This document shows, one piece after another, positions 47,796 to 57,517 of a stretch of DNA of 64,000 nt; the stretch's first letter is position 1, and each line of letters opens with the position of its first letter. Below the pieces are notes generated by a model. It had not been told where the DNA came from and ran no database searches. It saw nothing but the letters and a program-made list of their open reading frames with translations. The DNA lies in contig NZ_JACXXE010000003.1 in NCBI RefSeq assembly GCF_014764715.1, forward strand, positions 1 to 64,000, in the 5' to 3' direction. The position numbers were made by a program, and so were the translations under genes. This DNA is from Bacillus crepusculi. Its GTDB lineage: Bacteria; Bacillota; Bacilli; Bacillales; Bacillaceae.

Positions 47796-50700
47796 TTATT
47801 CAGGCTTTAATACAATCAGCAGATCACCGGTTTGAATTGGTTCTCCGTTTGTCACATGTATTTCATCTACGACCGCAGAAAATGGTGCTTGTACAGTCGT
47901 TTCCATTTTCATGGCTTCATTGATCATCAAATGCTCACCTTGCGAGATTTTCTGCCCTTTTTCAACGAGTACTTTGATGACAGTGCCTGGCATCGAGGCG
48001 GCGATGTGATTTGGATTTGAACGGTCCGCCTTCCTCTTTTCTTGAACGGAGGATTTGATGCTTTCATCCTTAATCACCACTTCACGCGGCTGCCCATTTA
48101 GCTCAAAGTAAAGCACTCTTGTGGCATTTGGATTCGGTTCTCCAATTGACACGAGTTTGACAATAAGGGTTTTTCCTTTTTCAATTTCTACCTCAATCTC
48201 TTCGCCAAGTCTCATTCCATAGAAGAACGTCGGTGTGTCAAGAACTGAGATGTCCCCATAGCTTTCTGCTGTTTGGACAAATTCAGAGAAGACTTTTGGA
48301 TATAAGGCATACGCAATTGCATCTTGTTCTGTCAGGGAGAGGTCATGTAATTCTTTGAATTGCTTTTTAATGTCTTCAAAGTCCACTGGCTCCAGCTTCT
48401 CACCTGGTCTCACAGTAAGTGGCTCTTCCCCTTTTAAAATCAGCTTTTGCAGTTTTTCTGGGAATCCGCCATGTGGCTGACCTAAATAGCCTTTAAATAA
48501 TTCAACAACAGAATCTGGGAAGTCCAGTGTTGCTCCTTTTTCATAAACATCCTCTTCTGTTAGATCATTTTGCACCATATAAAGTGCCATATCTCCAACC
48601 ACTTTAGAGGATGGTGTCACCTTCACAATATCACCAAACATGTCATTCACACGTCTGTACATTTCCTTCACTTCATTCCAGCGGTCACCAAGGCCGACAC
48701 CTTTCGCCTGCTGCTGCAGGTTACTATACTGACCGCCAGGCATTTCATGCTCATAAATTTCTGTATGCGGCGAATTCATGCCGCTTTCGAATTCATGATA
48801 GTATTTTCTAACGGAATCCCAGTATTGAGAAAGACGTTCGACAGCTTTGACCTCCATATCTGGCTTTCTTTCATGCCCATCTAGAGCATAGTATAATGAG
48901 CTCGCACTTGGCTGCGATGTGAGCCCCGCCATAGAGCTAACGGCAACATCCACAATATCAACACCTGCATCAATCGCTCTTGCATAGGTGAACAGTCCAT
49001 TTCCACTTGTATCATGCGTATGAAGATGGATGGGGATCGTCAGCTCATCTTTTAAAGCAGAGACAAGCTCGTAAGCTGCCTGTGGTTTTAATAATCCCGC
49101 CATATCTTTAATGCCTAAAATATGAGCGCCTGCGGCTTCAAGTTCCTTCGCTAGAGACACATAGTATTTAAGGTCATATTTCGGGCGAGCTGGATCAAGA
49201 ATATCCCCCGTATAACAAATAGCTGCCTCAGCCACTTTGCCTGATTCACGAACAGAATCAATGGCAAGCGTCATGCCTTTGACCCAGTTTAAGCTATCAA
49301 AAATACGGAATACGTCAATGCCCGCCTCAGCCGATTCCTTAACAAATGCTTTAATTACATTATCCGCATAGTTTGTATATCCGACAGCATTTGATGATCT
49401 TAACAGCATTTGGAACAACGTGTTTGGCACTTCTTGACGAAGCTCTTTCAGTCTTTCCCAAGGATCTTCTTTTAAGAAGCGGTACGCAACATCAAATGTA
49501 GCGCCGCCCCACATTTCCATACTAAATAACTCTGGCCATAACCCTGCTGTCGGCTGAGCAATTTTCTTTAAGTCATGGGTTCTAAAGCGTGTCGCAAGCA
49601 GAGACTGATGCGCATCTCTAAAGGTTGTATCTGTTAAAAGAACATTGCTTTGTTCTTTTACCCAATTGGCAAGCCCCTCAGGTCCATGCGTGTCTAACAA
49701 TTGTTTTGTCCCAGACGGAATCTCTTGATGAAGAGGAAGCTTTGGTACGTTTGGCTTGTCAAAATGAGGCTTCTTTTTCTCCGCAATACCTGGGAACCCA
49801 TTAATGGTCACGTTACCAATATAAGTCAGCATCTTCGTTCCGCGGTCTTTTTGCTTAGGGAAATTAAATAGCTCTGGTGTTGAATCGATAAACGACGTAT
49901 CGTATTCCCCTTTTAGAAACTTCTCATGCTTTGCCACGTTTTCAAGAAATGGGATATTCGTTTTAATCCCGCGAATCCTGAATTCTTGTAAATTTCGGAC
50001 CATTTTAGCAGCCGCCTGATCAAATGTGAGCGCCCAAGTGGATAGCTTGACCAATAATGAATCGTAATAAGGCGTAATGACTGCACCTTGGAAGCTGTTC
50101 CCAGTATCTAGGCGTACACCAAATCCACCGCCTGAACGATAGGCCATAATTTTTCCTGTGTCTGGCATAAAGTCATTCAAAGGATCCTCTGTTGTGACCC
50201 GTGATTGAATGGCAAATCCATGTGTAAAGATATCCTTTTGCTTTGGAATGCCGATCTCCTTGCTATGGAGATCATGTCCCTTTGCGACAAGTATTTGAGT
50301 TTGAACGATATCGACGCCTGTGATCATTTCTGTGATCGTGTGCTCCACCTGTACCCTTGGATTGACTTCAATAAAATAAAACTCACCATTTGCTACTAGG
50401 AATTCCACAGTCCCAGCGTTAATATAGGATACATTTTGAGCCAGCTTCACAGCCGCTTCGCAGATGTCTTCACGTAATTGATCTGTAAGTGACACACTTG
50501 GTGCAACTTCAATGACCTTTTGATGACGCCTTTGAACAGAGCAGTCACGTTCATATAAATGAATGATATTGCCGTAATTGTCACCAATCACCTGCACTTC
50601 AATGTGTTTCGGATTTTCAATCAGCTTCTCAACGTATACTTCGTCATTTCCAAAAGCAGCTTTTGCCTCTGACTTTGCACGGTCATAGGCTTCATTCAGC

Positions 50701-51242
50701 TCCTCTTTTGATCTGACAATCCGCATACCGCGGCCTCCGCCGCCAAGTGAAGCTTTAATAATAAACGGGTAACCGTATTCTTCACCGAATTTTTCGACTT
50801 CTTTGACCGAATCAACTGGCCCGTCACTTCCTGGAATGACTGGAATTCCAGCTTTTTTCGCTTCATCTCTCGCCTTTACTTTATCTCCAAACATATCTAA
50901 ATGCTGAGAAGTTGGACCGATAAATTGAATACCTTCCTCTTCGCATCGTCTTGCAAAATGAATGTTTTCGGATAAAAATCCGTATCCTGGATGAATCGCA
51001 TCCACGTCATTTCGTTTTGCAATGTCGATGATCCCCTCGATATCAAGGTAGGCATCAATCGGTTTTTTCCCTTCTCCAACTAGATATGCTTCATCTGCTT
51101 TATAGCGATGATAAGAGCCCGAGTCTTCTTTGGAGTAAATGGCCACTGTACGTAAATTGAGCTCTGTACAGGCCCTGAAAACTCTGATAGCAATTTCCCC
51201 TCTGTTTGCAACTAGAACCTTTTGAATTGTTCTCTGTGACAT
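47796..51242 (-). CDS. pyc: Pyruvate carboxylase
   Basis: 1148-residue biotin enzyme that makes oxaloacetate from pyruvate, bicarbonate and ATP. Order: biotin carboxylase domain (1-450, ATP loop SLGGGGRGMRIV, EVNPRVQVEHT), carboxyltransferase domain (about 530-800, TFRDAHQSLLATR and Zn-binding LHTHDTSGNG), PYC central domain, and biotin carrier domain at the C terminus with the biotinylated Lys in INEAMKMETTV. The start MSQRTIQK is behind GGAGGAGTGAGA. Between ftsW and phr. Confidence 0.98.
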   Translation of the reverse strand: MSQRTIQKVLVANRGEIAIRVFRACTELNLRTVAIYSKEDSGSYHRYKADEAYLVGEGKKPIDAYLDIEGIIDIAKRNDVDAIHPGYGFLSENIHFARRCEEEGIQFIGPTSQHLDMFGDKVKARDEAKKAGIPVIPGSDGPVDSVKEVEKFGEEYGYPFIIKASLGGGGRGMRIVRSKEELNEAYDRAKSEAKAAFGNDEVYVEKLIENPKHIEVQVIGDNYGNIIHLYERDCSVQRRHQKVIEVAPSVSLTDQLREDICEAAVKLAQNVSYINAGTVEFLVANGEFYFIEVNPRVQVEHTITEMITGVDIVQTQILVAKGHDLHSKEIGIPKQKDIFTHGFAIQSRVTTEDPLNDFMPDTGKIMAYRSGGGFGVRLDTGNSFQGAVITPYYDSLLVKLSTWALTFDQAAAKMVRNLQEFRIRGIKTNIPFLENVAKHEKFLKGEYDTSFIDSTPELFNFPKQKDRGTKMLTYIGNVTINGFPGIAEKKKPHFDKPNVPKLPLHQEIPSGTKQLLDTHGPEGLANWVKEQSNVLLTDTTFRDAHQSLLATRFRTHDLKKIAQPTAGLWPELFSMEMWGGATFDVAYRFLKEDPWERLKELRQEVPNTLFQMLLRSSNAVGYTNYADNVIKAFVKESAEAGIDVFRIFDSLNWVKGMTLAIDSVRESGKVAEAAICYTGDILDPARPKYDLKYYVSLAKELEAAGAHILGIKDMAGLLKPQAAYELVSALKDELTIPIHLHTHDTSGNGLFTYARAIDAGVDIVDVAVSSMAGLTSQPSASSLYYALDGHERKPDMEVKAVERLSQYWDSVRKYYHEFESGMNSPHTEIYEHEMPGGQYSNLQQQAKGVGLGDRWNEVKEMYRRVNDMFGDIVKVTPSSKVVGDMALYMVQNDLTEEDVYEKGATLDFPDSVVELFKGYLGQPHGGFPEKLQKLILKGEEPLTVRPGEKLEPVDFEDIKKQFKELHDLSLTEQDAIAYALYPKVFSEFVQTAESYGDISVLDTPTFFYGMRLGEEIEVEIEKGKTLIVKLVSIGEPNPNATRVLYFELNGQPREVVIKDESIKSSVQEKRKADRSNPNHIAASMPGTVIKVLVEKGQKISQGEHLMINEAMKMETTVQAPFSAVVDEIHVTNGEPIQTGDLLIVLKPE

Positions 51243-51321
51243 TCTCACTCCTCCATATCCCTTAAAATTTTATATGTATTCTATAATAAAGGAAGAAATG
51301 AAAACTGTACACTTTTGTTTT

Positions 51322-52533
51322 CTAAAGATTCAAAGTTTTCTGCAATCCATTTTTTTGAACTGTTGGTTTGCTGATGGATCTTTTCTTTTTATAGCGCTCT
51401 TTATATTCAGTGAACATACCGATATTCAGCATGATTCCCATACATCCGCTAAGTAAAATGATAGACGATCCCCCGTAGCTGATAAATGGAAGTGTCACCC
51501 CAGTGATTGGAATAAGACCTGAAACACCGCCCAAATTGATGCAGGTTTGAATCGCAATCATCGAAGAAATTCCTATTGCAAGCAAGCTTCCAAACGGATC
51601 CTCACACTTTCTCGCAATATAAAAACCTTTCACGACGATGAAGCCAAGTAGAGCTAGAACAAAAAATACACCGAAAAAGCCAAGCTCTTCCGAGATGATT
51701 GCCATAATAAAATCTGTATGCGGCTCTGGAAGATAGCCATACTTTTGAACGCTTTCTCCGAGTCCAAGACCAAAAAAGCCACCTGACCCAATCGCATAAT
51801 ATGAATTAATTAATTGATGCCCAGAGGCACCTGCATCTTTAAAAGGATCTTGGAAGCTCTCAAAACGTCCTAGACGATTTTGCGTGAAAATTTTATCCCA
51901 AAACAGCATAATAAACGGTGTCACAACGACCATGACGGCACTAAATAGGGCTAACAGCTTCGCAAGCGTTTTACCACTAAAGCCGGAGCACAAAATCATC
52001 GCAAGGGCAATCATGCCGATGATAAAGGCTGTCCCATAGTCCGGCTGCAAAATGATGAAGCCGCATAAGATCGAGACAATCACAATTGGAGGTGTGACCC
52101 CTCTTAAAATATGATCAATATAGTGCTGCTTTTTTGCATACACAGCAGCAAGATAGATGATGACGACAATCTTCACAAATTCTGCTGGCTGAAGACTAAA
52201 TGGTCCTAATTTGATCCAGCTTCTCGCATTCCCTGCAATGTGACCGCCGAAGTACACATAGATAAGTGAAAAAACAGAAAGCAGCAGCATGCCGATCTGG
52301 AATTTTTTATTTGAAAACAGCTGATACGGAACCAGGGCTGTCAAGATCAAGATGACCGCCCCGACAATCATAAATAAAAGCTGTTTCTTAAAAAAATTAT
52401 CTGGCGCAGCATCATATCTGATGACAGATGTAATCATACTTGAGCTATACACCATCACCAAACCGAATGCGCTAATTAATATAATGGCGAACAATAATGA
52501 GTAGTCATACGATTTTAGCATTCTCTTTAACAT
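51322..52533 (-). CDS. ftsW: SEDS peptidoglycan polymerase FtsW
   Basis: 403-residue, ten-helix SEDS glycosyltransferase that polymerises lipid II at the septum with PBP2B. Family signatures LQPAEFVKI, QPDYGTAFI and GVTLPFISYGGSSI are clear. It is the vegetative paralogue of SpoVE; the gene position next to pyc, outside the dcw cluster, is as in B. subtilis. The C terminus is a basic cytoplasmic tail (KKKRSISKP). Confidence 0.95.
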   Translation of the reverse strand: MLKRMLKSYDYSLLFAIILISAFGLVMVYSSSMITSVIRYDAAPDNFFKKQLLFMIVGAVILILTALVPYQLFSNKKFQIGMLLLSVFSLIYVYFGGHIAGNARSWIKLGPFSLQPAEFVKIVVIIYLAAVYAKKQHYIDHILRGVTPPIVIVSILCGFIILQPDYGTAFIIGMIALAMILCSGFSGKTLAKLLALFSAVMVVVTPFIMLFWDKIFTQNRLGRFESFQDPFKDAGASGHQLINSYYAIGSGGFFGLGLGESVQKYGYLPEPHTDFIMAIISEELGFFGVFFVLALLGFIVVKGFYIARKCEDPFGSLLAIGISSMIAIQTCINLGGVSGLIPITGVTLPFISYGGSSIILLSGCMGIMLNIGMFTEYKERYKKKRSISKPTVQKNGLQKTLNL

Positions 52534-52700
52534 ATAATCCTCTTCCTAACGTCTGTTTCTTCTGCTTGCTATCCTTTTAGCTGTTCTTATTCTACTACAT
52601 TTTCTCCGTTTGATCTCGTTTTACCTCTTTTATATTGTTCGTCATTCATGAAAGAATCTAGTCCGTTTGTTCTCAAATGATCAAAAGAAAATGGCGGACA

Positions 52701-52737
52701 AAAAAACTCAAACTTATGTTGTGGAAGTTTGAGTTTT
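52701..52737 (-). terminator. ylaN terminator
   Basis: Perfect 13-bp stem AAAACTCAAACTT/AAGTTTGAGTTTT with a nine-base loop and flanking A/T runs. Confidence 0.9.
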
Positions 52738-52743
52738 CAATCA

Positions 52744-53025
52744 TTATTTTTTTGTGAACGCATCATGAAGTGCGGAAAGCTCTCTCTCAAGTTTATCGAG
52801 TAGTTTCTTGCCTTCATGTTGATCAACTAATCCAAGCCGGACAGCGAAATCAATTTCTCTCGATAATCCGAACATTTGAGTATCTAAAACCTCTTCATAA
52901 AGAGGACATTGCGGCATCGTTAAGTTGTCCATTTGCACTTGGATCAATTTTAAAATTTTATCTGCATCCAATTTTAATAAAGACAGTGCTTTTTGTCGAT
53001 GATCGACTAAAATTTCTGACGCCAA
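52744..53025 (-). CDS. ylaN: DUF1507 family protein YlaN, Fur-linked iron regulator
   Basis: 93-residue helical protein of the DUF1507 family, found only in Bacilli. B. subtilis YlaN is important for growth in low iron and has been reported to bind Fur and relieve its repression. Family features are [29 protein letters not shown] (residues 19 on) and [15 protein letters not shown]. It ends at its own terminator and is followed by ftsW. Confidence 0.93.
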   Translation of the reverse strand: MASEILVDHRQKALSLLKLDADKILKLIQVQMDNLTMPQCPLYEEVLDTQMFGLSREIDFAVRLGLVDQHEGKKLLDKLERELSALHDAFTKK

Positions 53026-53147
53026 AAGTATCCCTCCGTTCCCCAGGCGAGTACCTAATTCTTCTATTTATCATAAAGCGAAACGCCCAAAAATGCAAGC
53101 AGATTTATGCAGTTCGCCTTGTAAAAATAAAAAGAAGACATGCGTTG

Positions 53148-54077
53148 TTAAAAGATACTCATCTCATATTTTTCACTCATGAGCTCAAGCAGCTTAATAC
53201 CAGCAATGCTATTCCCTTTCTCGTCCAGTGCAGGTCCAAAGATGCCAATTCCAAAATCATATGGCGCCACCCCCATAATCCCGCCGGACACACCGCTTTT
53301 AGCGGGAATGCCAATATTAATGGCGAATTCTCCGCTTGCATTGTACATTCCGCAAGTCACCATAAAGGTTTTACAAATTCTAGCGACGTCTTTTGAAAGG
53401 ATCTGCTTCCCCGTCTCTGGATGCCTGCCGTCTAATGAAAATACACAAGCTATTTTCGCCAAATCTAAGCTATTCATCATGATGGCACATTGTTTCGTAT
53501 AGACATCCATGACCTCTTCTACATTCCCTCTAATAATATGATATTGCTTCATGTAATAGCACATGGCCCGGTTAATCATTGATGTCTCAAATTCGGAAGC
53601 AGCTGTTTCTTTGCAGTATGTAATGCTTGTGTCATTTGCAAGCTCTCTAATAAAGCCTAGCAATCGGTTGAGCTGATCTTGCGGAGTCGCCCCTTTTATT
53701 AAACTTGTGACTGCGAGCGCTCCCGCATTAATCATTGGATTCAGCGGCTTATTCGGGCTTGCTGTTTCAAGTTTAATCATCGAATTAAACGGGTCGCCTG
53801 TCGGTTCCTGCCCAACAAATTGAAACACTTTTTTAGGCCCTTCTTCTGAAAGCACGAGTGCAAGTGATAATACCTTTGAAATACTTTGAAGGGTAAATCG
53901 TTTATCTACATCTCCTGCTGAGTGGCAAGTATTACTCACATGATAAACAGCCACAGATAAATCCGTCTGATCCGCTTTACCGAGCGCAGGAATATAGGAT
54001 GCTACTTTGCCATTTTTGGCGACTTTTTTTGCTTCTTCTACAAATCGCTGAAGCTCTTCATTGTCACGACATGCCAT
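53148..54077 (-). CDS. glsA: Glutaminase A (YlaM type)
   Basis: 309-residue serine-dependent beta-lactamase-like glutaminase converting glutamine to glutamate and ammonia. The catalytic SxxK motif is in TLQSISKVLSLAL, and the conserved PLNPMINAGALAVTSL and SGEFAINIGIPAKSGVSGGI segments are present. Length equals B. subtilis YlaM (GlsA2). The start is the ATG nine bases after GGAGG (MACRDNEE); an ATG three codons earlier touches that site. Divergent from ylaL. Confidence 0.95.
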   Translation of the reverse strand: MACRDNEELQRFVEEAKKVAKNGKVASYIPALGKADQTDLSVAVYHVSNTCHSAGDVDKRFTLQSISKVLSLALVLSEEGPKKVFQFVGQEPTGDPFNSMIKLETASPNKPLNPMINAGALAVTSLIKGATPQDQLNRLLGFIRELANDTSITYCKETAASEFETSMINRAMCYYMKQYHIIRGNVEEVMDVYTKQCAIMMNSLDLAKIACVFSLDGRHPETGKQILSKDVARICKTFMVTCGMYNASGEFAINIGIPAKSGVSGGIMGVAPYDFGIGIFGPALDEKGNSIAGIKLLELMSEKYEMSIF

Positions 54078-54197
54078 GCCCAACATCCTCCCTATTTTTC
54101 ATGTAAGGTTAGTGTGCACAAAGAGAAGCATGTTTATGAAAGTGACAAAGCGGGCGAAAACTTCTATAATTTATGGTGGAAAGGGGTTGTCTTGAAC

Positions 54198-54680
54198 ATG
54201 AGCATTATTCAAATTAAGGGGAACGTAAGGTACAAGATCACCATTGATCCAAGTGTATGGATTTTTGATGACCGCAAATTTTTGATGGATTCATTTTTTG
54301 AGAAAAGCGCAGCAAGTGAAGAGAATCAGCTTGATCAAGAGCTTGACCAAGAGCGGGTCATAAGAGAAGGTCAAACACTTCCACCCACTTTAAAAACAGA
54401 GAAGAAGTTCGAAAAGGAAAGACTCGTCACAGGCAGCTTCGGTATGAAGCTTGGCGACATGCTGAAAAATGCAGAACCGCTTGATGAGGCGGCAACGTGT
54501 GAATTTGTCACAGAAACGGAAACAATTGCGGTTCCACTTTCTCAGGCAATGGAAAGCATTGCCCATTTCAGCCAAAATGGAAAGCCTATTACAGAAGAAG
54601 GACCCATCCACGTTTATTTCGAGGATCAGTCCAACTTCACTCAGCCGATTAAAGGTGTAAAAGAACTCATCATTACATAA
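54198..54680 (+). CDS. ylaL: YlaL-family protein of unknown function
   Basis: 160-residue soluble, acidic protein. Family features are NVRYKITIDPSVWIFDDRK at the N terminus, an acidic linker and LPPTLKTEKKFEKERLVTGSFGMKL in the centre. No enzymatic motif is recognised. The start is the ATG of MSIIQIKG; a TTG two codons earlier has closer spacing to AAAGGGG and is possible. Convergent with ylaK, with a shared hairpin at the end. Confidence 0.85.
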   Translation: MSIIQIKGNVRYKITIDPSVWIFDDRKFLMDSFFEKSAASEENQLDQELDQERVIREGQTLPPTLKTEKKFEKERLVTGSFGMKLGDMLKNAEPLDEAATCEFVTETETIAVPLSQAMESIAHFSQNGKPITEEGPIHVYFEDQSNFTQPIKGVKELIIT

Positions 54681-54687
54681 GAAAGAG

Positions 54688-54744
54688 GGTCTGGACTACA
54701 ACAAGTCAGCCGCAAGCTGGGCAAGTCCAGACCTTTCTCCTTTT
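54688..54744. terminator. Hairpin at the convergent ends of ylaL and ylaK
   Basis: Ten-bp perfect arms GGTCTGGACT and AGTCCAGACC separated by 26 bases, followed on the plus strand by TTTCTCCTTTT. The right arm and the loop are ylaK coding sequence, so the terminator and the gene end overlap. Confidence 0.7.
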
Positions 54745-56018
54745 ATAAGCTTGACATGTCCAGATATTTGCTGTCCTTTGAATCGCTCAATGACATACGT
54801 TAGCCCATTATTTAAGCTATCTAAATAAGGATGATCAATCTGCTCTGGGTCTCCCATCAGCACAATTTTACTTCCCTCTCCCACTCGCGTTAATAATGTT
54901 TTCACTTCATGTTTTGTTAAATTTTGCGCCTCATCAATGATGATGAATTGATCAGGTATACTTCTTCCACGAATATACGTTAAAGCTTCTACTTGAATCG
55001 AACCAATCCCAGCTAAGATCGCATCAAGCTCTCCAGGTTTTTTTGTGTTAAATAAAAATTCTAGGTTGTCATAGATCGGCTGCATCCACGGTCTGAGCTT
55101 CTCTTCCTTCTCACCTGGCAAATAGCCTAAATCCTTACCAACAGGGACAATTGACCGGGCCACAATCAATTTTTTAAACATGCCGAGATCCTCTGTTTGC
55201 ATCAAGCCAGCAGCAAGTGCAAGCAATGTTTTGCCTGTTCCCGCTTTTCCGATAAGTGTCACAAGCGGAATATCGCGGCGCAAAAGAAGCTCCAGTGCCA
55301 TTGTTTGCTGAACATTTTTCGGGCGGATTCCCCAAATAAATTCTTGATCATATATGAGACGTTTGACAAGCTCTCCTTTTTGATCAAGCATTCCTAAAGC
55401 CGAGCCGCCTTCATTTCCCTTCATAATGACAAATTGATGAGGGTTTAACGAGTCATTGGTGATATCTTTTACGTGCAATTGATTTTGCTTATAAAATGTA
55501 TTCAACTGTTCAGTCGGAATATAGAGCTCGTGATAGCCATTATCAATGTCTTCATTTTGCAGTACACGATCACTTAAGAAGTCCTCTGCTTGCAGCCCAA
55601 TCGCATCAGCCTTCACTCGCACTAAGACATCCTTGCTGACTAAAATGACAGGCCGGCCATCAGGCTTCGTTTCTTCCTCTAAGCTCAAATTCTTTGCGAC
55701 AGCCAAAATCCGGTTATCGTTCGTTTTTTCGATGAAAATTTCTTGAAGCTCATGGAAAGAGCGATGATTGAGTTCAATGCGTAGCGTCCCTTTTGACTCT
55801 AGCGTAATTTTTTCATGCAGTTTCCCCTTTGACCTCAAACCATCGATTAAACGTGAAACACGCCGAGCATTTTGCCCAACCTCGTCCATATATCTCTTTT
55901 TCGAGTCTACTTCTTCTAACACAACAGCCGGAATGACGACCTCGTTGTCTTCAAATGAAAAGATTGAATTCGGATCCTGTAATAACACATTCGTGTCTAA
56001 TACATAAATTTTACTCAG
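54696..56018 (-). CDS. phoH2: PhoH2: PIN domain-PhoH ATPase fusion (YlaK), CTG start
   Basis: 440-residue RNA helicase/ribonuclease-type protein: an N-terminal PIN domain (catalytic Asp in YVLDTNVLLQDP, another acidic patch at VVLEEVDSKKR) fused to a C-terminal PhoH ATPase with Walker A GKAGTGKTLLALAAG and Walker B FIIIDEAQNLT. The family begins SKIYVLDTNV, but the only codon able to start that reading is CTG: GGAGG lies exactly eight bases upstream and a TGA blocks the frame further up with no ATG, GTG or TTG in between. The first conventional start (GTG, residue 11) would remove the first PIN Asp. Confidence 0.88.
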   Translation of the reverse strand: MSKIYVLDTNVLLQDPNSIFSFEDNEVVIPAVVLEEVDSKKRYMDEVGQNARRVSRLIDGLRSKGKLHEKITLESKGTLRIELNHRSFHELQEIFIEKTNDNRILAVAKNLSLEEETKPDGRPVILVSKDVLVRVKADAIGLQAEDFLSDRVLQNEDIDNGYHELYIPTEQLNTFYKQNQLHVKDITNDSLNPHQFVIMKGNEGGSALGMLDQKGELVKRLIYDQEFIWGIRPKNVQQTMALELLLRRDIPLVTLIGKAGTGKTLLALAAGLMQTEDLGMFKKLIVARSIVPVGKDLGYLPGEKEEKLRPWMQPIYDNLEFLFNTKKPGELDAILAGIGSIQVEALTYIRGRSIPDQFIIIDEAQNLTKHEVKTLLTRVGEGSKIVLMGDPEQIDHPYLDSLNNGLTYVIERFKGQQISGHVKLIKGERSGLAQLAADLL

Positions 56019-56158
56019 GTCCTTCGCCTCCTGATCGGGGTTTCATTCATCCTTGTCTTTCCCAAAACAATTGTTAAAATATATGTTTTCATGAATAAAG
56101 TTAGAAGGTTAATTCAACAATAAAATAAATCATGCAGTTTGTGAAGGAGGGAATACAC

Positions 56159-56776
56159 ATGCGACTATTTGTTACATTATTCATGATTCATACCATCTTT
56201 CTGTTGGGCGCTTGCCAGCAGCAGGAAAAGCCAGAAGCTCTAGACAAGCAAAATGGGCGCCAGCACTTAGTACGAGTGTCAGATTCAACCAAGAAAAATA
56301 CTGGACAAGCCCGCCCGTCAACAGATGTTGCTCAGCATCTTGTCAATGTGACAGAGCACGTAGCAGATGTTAATGATGCAACGGCTATCGTCATCGGCCC
56401 TTATGCTGTTGTTGGCATTGATGTAAAAGATGATTTAGATAGAAGCAAAGTAGAAACCATTAAATATTCAGTTGCAAAAGCGCTGAAAAATGACCCAGAG
56501 GGCGCAAATGCTGTTGTGGTCGCTGACCCAGATACAGTGAGCCGTTTAAAAGAAATGGGCAAAGAAATACAAGCTGGCCGTCCCGTAAGTGGTATTATGG
56601 ATGAACTAGCTGCCATTGTCGGACGAGTGATGCCAGAGATGCCGCGAAATGAAATCGATCGCAGCGAAAAGGACCCGACAAATGACCCGAATCATCAGCT
56701 CAAACAAAACGATCAAAAGCAGTTAGAAAAAAATCAAAACGATCAATCAAACCATCATATGAATCAGAAAAAATAA
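56159..56776 (+). CDS. ylaJ: YhcN/YlaJ-family sporulation lipoprotein
   Basis: 205-residue lipoprotein: signal peptide with lipobox LGAC (about Cys18), then a YhcN/YlaJ domain (about 40-150: RPSTDVAQHLVNVTEHVADVNDATA as one stretch from residue 55, VVIGPYAVVGIDV near 90, LAAIVGRVMPEMPRNE near 150), and a very polar Asn/Gln/His-rich tail. The family is found in spores. GAAGGAGGG precedes the ATG. Divergent from ylaK. Confidence 0.9.
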   Translation: MRLFVTLFMIHTIFLLGACQQQEKPEALDKQNGRQHLVRVSDSTKKNTGQARPSTDVAQHLVNVTEHVADVNDATAIVIGPYAVVGIDVKDDLDRSKVETIKYSVAKALKNDPEGANAVVVADPDTVSRLKEMGKEIQAGRPVSGIMDELAAIVGRVMPEMPRNEIDRSEKDPTNDPNHQLKQNDQKQLEKNQNDQSNHHMNQKK

Positions 56777-56783
56777 TGAGAAC

Positions 56784-56814
56784 GGCTTATATCTCCTGTG
56801 GTATAAGCCTTTTT
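56784..56814 (+). terminator. ylaJ terminator
   Basis: Eight-bp stem GGCTTATA/TATAAGCC with a ten-base loop, followed by five T. Confidence 0.88.
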
Positions 56815-56879
56815 CTACGCTGATTTCAAGTGGCCGAAAAAACATGCTATAATGAATGCAATAAAGTGAGGTGAAAATG

Positions 56880-57110
56880 ATGAGAGTGAAGTGCTCATTA
56901 TGTGAAAAGCTTGAAACCATTGATGATGATACACTCGTTGCGAAGCGATTAAGAAATCGACCGATTCATACATATATGTGCGATGACTGCCAAGAAAGAA
57001 TTAAAGTAAAAACAGAAGCACGCATCAAAACTGGCAGATTCTCTCTTTATCAAGATCCTGCGACGAAAGAGAAGAAGAAGAAAAAAGGAAAAAAAGAACA
57101 AAAAATATAA
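56880..57110 (+). CDS. ylaI: Small zinc-ribbon protein YlaI (DUF2197)
   Basis: 76-residue protein with two CxxC pairs (CSLC near residue 5 and CDDC near 35), a treble-clef or zinc-ribbon arrangement, separated by LVAKRLRNRPIHTYM. The tail is almost pure lysine (KKKKKGKKEQK), suggesting nucleic acid binding (inference). Function unknown. Start is the second ATG after AGGTGAAA; an earlier ATG and GTG are in frame. Confidence 0.88.
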   Translation: MRVKCSLCEKLETIDDDTLVAKRLRNRPIHTYMCDDCQERIKVKTEARIKTGRFSLYQDPATKEKKKKKGKKEQKI

Positions 57111-57140
57111 AAAAGACCTGACACATGTTCAGGTCTTTTT
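57110..57140. terminator. Bidirectional terminator between ylaI and ylaH
   Basis: Perfect 12-bp stem AAAAAGACCTGA/TCAGGTCTTTTT with loop CACATGT; serves both convergent genes. Confidence 0.9.
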
Positions 57141-57463
57141 TACGTATTTACTGTCCCTTCTTTTTTCGCACGATGCAGCCGTATTTTATAAATAATCAAA
57201 ATGGCAGCTGCCACGACCAGGCCTTCCGCTACTGGCAGGAAAATTCCTAGAAATGTGAGAAACGTGCAGCCAAAAATCAAAAACAAATAAATCACAAGCG
57301 CTTTTAAAATCGGTAAGCGTCTAGCAAAGCCGAGCTTAAAAACAATAATCGCTAAAACAAGGATGGTGCCATATAGGAGCCACATCCCTGTTTGCGGATT
57401 TTCATCGACACGAAACAGCATCGCGAAAAAGGATAGATTCTCACTTACTTCCTGATCATTCAA
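57140..57463 (-). CDS. ylaH: YlaH-like membrane protein
   Basis: 107-residue integral membrane protein with three predicted helices (about 27-44, 52-73 and 76-93) and a basic C terminus ([13 protein letters not shown]). Family YlaH-like; function unknown. The start is TTG (NDQEVSEN) with GGGGAGGG seven bases upstream. It follows typA on the same strand after 54 bases, so the two are probably cotranscribed. Confidence 0.88.
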   Translation of the reverse strand: MNDQEVSENLSFFAMLFRVDENPQTGMWLLYGTILVLAIIVFKLGFARRLPILKALVIYLFLIFGCTFLTFLGIFLPVAEGLVVAAAILIIYKIRLHRAKKEGTVNT

Positions 57464-57517
57464 AAAGATTCCCTCCCCTTATCTTTCAGGGTTCTATCTT
57501 TTTAATTCTTCATGGAA

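Noticed and set aside
52770-53396. 208-codon plus-strand frame across ylaN and the end of glsA
   Set aside because: Antisense to two recognised genes, no ribosome site and low-complexity composition.
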